A program made the translations under genes and the position numbers. From Halovibrio variabilis (GTDB lineage Bacteria > Pseudomonadota > Gammaproteobacteria > Pseudomonadales > Halomonadaceae), in contig NZ_BJXV01000001.1 in assembly GCF_007991175.1 (NCBI RefSeq), positions 310,001 to 374,000 on the forward strand: a DNA stretch of 64,000 bases, read 5' to 3'. Below, in pieces: positions 62,435 to 64,000 of the stretch; position 1 is the stretch's first letter; each line of letters starts with the position of its first letter. The notes under the pieces are model-generated. The model saw nothing but the letters and a program-made list of their open reading frames with translations, did not search any database and had not been told where the DNA came from.

Positions 62435-63448
62435 ATGACAACCGACAATGTAGACCAAGGTGAAAAAAATGCACCTGCCCGGCCGTCGGGCCGCCAGGGG
62501 CTTATCAAGCCACTGCGCACGCTGCTCGATACTTCAGGGCTGATCGCAATTTTCTTGTTGCTGTTTGTGGCCCTCGCCGTACTTATCCCTGACTTTTTGA
62601 CCGGCCGCAATATGGTTGGGCTGCTGCTTTCTATCACCCTGATCGGCAGTTTGGCGACCACCATGATGCTGGTGTTGGCGCTGGGCGAAGTGGATCTTTC
62701 GGTGGCTTCTACGGTGGCCTTTGCCGGTGTGGTCGCGGCGGTGGTGACCTCCAGTACCGGCAGCGTGTTTATCGGCGTGATTGGCGGTGTGGTTGCCGGT
62801 GGCGCAGTGGGGGCTTTTAACGGCCTGGTGATTGCCAAATTCGGCATTAATTCGCTGATTGCGACGTTAGCGGCCATGGAGTTTGTGCGCGGGCTGGCCT
62901 ATATCACCTCCGGCGGCGACGCGGTAATGATTACCGTGCCGGGCTTTTTTGATCTGGGTAGCGCCTCCTTTCTGGGCCTAACGTTACCGGTGTGGACCAT
63001 GCTGGCCTGCTTTGTGATTTTTGGCGTGGTACTCAATATGACCGCCTTTGGCCGCAATGTACTGGCCACCGGTGGCAACTCAGAAGCAGCGTCGCTTGCT
63101 GGGGTTAACGTCCGCCGTCTCAAAATTATTGTGTTTGGTTTGCAGGGCGTTGTTGCCGGCGTGGTCGGTGTATTGCTGGCATCGCGCATGGGCCTGGGCG
63201 ACCCCAATACCTCCATGGGCTTGGAGCTGGCGGTGATCTCTGCCTGTGTGCTGGGCGGCGTGGCGCTATCGGGCGGTGTTGCCACGATCACTGGCGTATT
63301 GGTCGGTGTACTGATTATGGGCTGCGTGCAAAACGCCATGGGCCTTCTCAACGTGCCGACCTTTTATCAATACCTGGTGCGCGGTGCGATTCTGCTGCTG
63401 GCAGTGATGTTTGACCGCTGGAAGCAAACCCGTCGTCAGCAGGCCTGA
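62435..63448 (+). CDS. araH: L-arabinose ABC importer permease (AraH-like)
   Basis: A 337-residue CUT2 permease with about nine or ten helices. Hallmarks are LALGEVDLSVASTVAFAGVV (about residues 84-103), VIAKFGINSLIATLAAMEFVRGLAYI, ATGGNSEAASLAGVNVRRLK and GGVALSGGVATITGVLVGVLI. A hydrophilic N-terminal 30 residues precede the first helix. It completes the AraFGH importer and is followed 62 bases later by the arabonate dehydratase gene, presumably in the same transcript. Confidence 0.94.
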   Translation: MTTDNVDQGEKNAPARPSGRQGLIKPLRTLLDTSGLIAIFLLLFVALAVLIPDFLTGRNMVGLLLSITLIGSLATTMMLVLALGEVDLSVASTVAFAGVVAAVVTSSTGSVFIGVIGGVVAGGAVGAFNGLVIAKFGINSLIATLAAMEFVRGLAYITSGGDAVMITVPGFFDLGSASFLGLTLPVWTMLACFVIFGVVLNMTAFGRNVLATGGNSEAASLAGVNVRRLKIIVFGLQGVVAGVVGVLLASRMGLGDPNTSMGLELAVISACVLGGVALSGGVATITGVLVGVLIMGCVQNAMGLLNVPTFYQYLVRGAILLLAVMFDRWKQTRRQQA

Positions 63449-63510
63449 CGCTTCAATCGTTAACCCTTTATTTTTTAGTTACTTTTTACCGGTTGTACGG
63501 AGACTTTATT

Positions 63511-64000
63511 ATGCCCGATCGTAAGCCACCATTACGCTCTGCCCAGTGGTTTGGCACCGCCGACAAAAACGGCTTTATGTACCGCAGCTGGATGAAAAAT
63601 CAGGGCATCCCCGACCATGAGTTTCAGGGCAAGCCGATTATCGGTATCTGTAATACCTGGTCGGAATTGACCCCCTGCAATGCGCACTTTCGCAAGCTGG
63701 CGGAACACGTGAAGCAGGGCGTACTGGAAGCGGGGGGCTACCCAGTCGAGTTTCCGGTGTTCTCCAACGGCGAATCCAACCTGCGCCCCACGGCGATGTT
63801 TACCCGCAACCTGGCCAGCATGGACGTGGAAGAAGCCATTCGCGGTAACCCCATCGATGCCGTGGTGCTGCTGGTGGGCTGCGACAAGACGACTCCGGCG
63901 CTGCTGATGGGCGCGGCGAGCTGCGATATCCCTACCATCGTGGTCACCGGTGGGCCGATGCTCAACGGCAAGCACAAGGGCAAGGATATCGGCTCCGGCA
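63511..64000 (+). CDS. araC: L-arabonate dehydratase (IlvD/Edd family), cut by window end
   Basis: The first 163 residues are present; the rest lies beyond the window. MPDRKPPLRSAQWFGTADKNGFMYRSWMKNQG (cited as AQWFGTADKNGFMYRSWM), [34 protein letters not shown] and VTGGPMLNGKHKGKDIG match L-arabonate dehydratases, which form 2-keto-3-deoxy-L-arabonate. The iron-sulfur cysteines in GICNTWSELTPCN and GCDKTTP are intact. It differs clearly from the xylD-like paralogue at 41819, so the two pentonates have separate enzymes. The symbol follows bacterial arabinose-oxidation usage and should not be confused with the AraC regulator. Confidence 0.92.
   Translation, partial: MPDRKPPLRSAQWFGTADKNGFMYRSWMKNQGIPDHEFQGKPIIGICNTWSELTPCNAHFRKLAEHVKQGVLEAGGYPVEFPVFSNGESNLRPTAMFTRNLASMDVEEAIRGNPIDAVVLLVGCDKTTPALLMGAASCDIPTIVVTGGPMLNGKHKGKDIGSG

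Noticed and set aside
1..64000. CRISPR arrays, insertion sequences, prophage, defence systems, tRNA or rRNA
   Set aside because: I found no regularly spaced repeats, transposase, phage or defence-type proteins, and no tRNA or rRNA signatures by eye.

Overview
The window looks like chromosomal DNA of a halophilic gammaproteobacterium, most likely Halomonas or a close relative. This rests on the moderately high GC, the protein families and the style of the gene clusters, and no rRNA or other taxonomic marker is present. I found no tRNA, rRNA, CRISPR array, insertion sequence or prophage.

Region 1 (1-11606) is a molybdenum formate dehydrogenase locus. fdhD (cut by the left edge) diverges from genes for a DUF3305 protein, a DUF3306 protein, a four-cluster ferredoxin-like protein, a TorD-type chaperone and a small Tat-signal protein, followed by fdhA (Cys at the Sec position), fdhB and fdhC. 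A strong terminator follows fdhC. Next come a DUF1244 protein and the cofactor genes moaB and moeA, which supply the molybdopterin the enzyme needs.

Region 2 (11889-18571) is a malonate module on the minus strand: TRAP dctP, a frameshifted dctQ, dctM, malonyl-CoA decarboxylase and malonyl-CoA synthetase. It diverges from a GntR (MatR-like) regulator, and a good palindromic operator lies in the shared promoter region.

Region 3 (18750-24890) is ordinary chromosome: an MFS transporter, a YgjV-like membrane protein, a DksA/TraR zinc-finger protein, a tandem pair of YdcZ-type transporters with a divergent LysR regulator, and recQ.

Region 4 (24955-64000) is a large island for sugars and sugar acids. 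It holds a UgpCBAE-like ABC importer; an HpcH/HpaI aldolase gene interrupted by an amber codon; an FAD oxidase, an L-fuconate dehydratase-like enzyme and a XylX-like dehydratase; decayed SDR and Ldh2 genes; a GntR regulator; and a TRAP transporter operon carrying an AraD1/GguC protein and an alpha-ketoglutarate semialdehyde dehydrogenase. These are followed by D-xylonate dehydratase (xylD-like) and an EamA exporter. A xylo-oligosaccharide cassette comes next: ROK regulator, XylB-like xylose dehydrogenase, ABC importer, GH43, ATPase and GH3. The last block is for L-arabinose: GntR, arabinose dehydrogenase, GbpR-like LysR, secreted aldose epimerase, AraFGH-type importer and the start of arabonate dehydratase.

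Taken together, the island encodes hydrolysis of (arabino)xylan fragments, uptake, and non-phosphorylative (Weimberg-type) oxidation of D-xylose and L-arabinose to alpha-ketoglutarate. Both branches can share the semialdehyde dehydrogenase. No sugar-lactonase gene is visible in the window. Several genes carry single-base lesions or are remnants, so the island shows signs of remodelling (or a few sequence errors).
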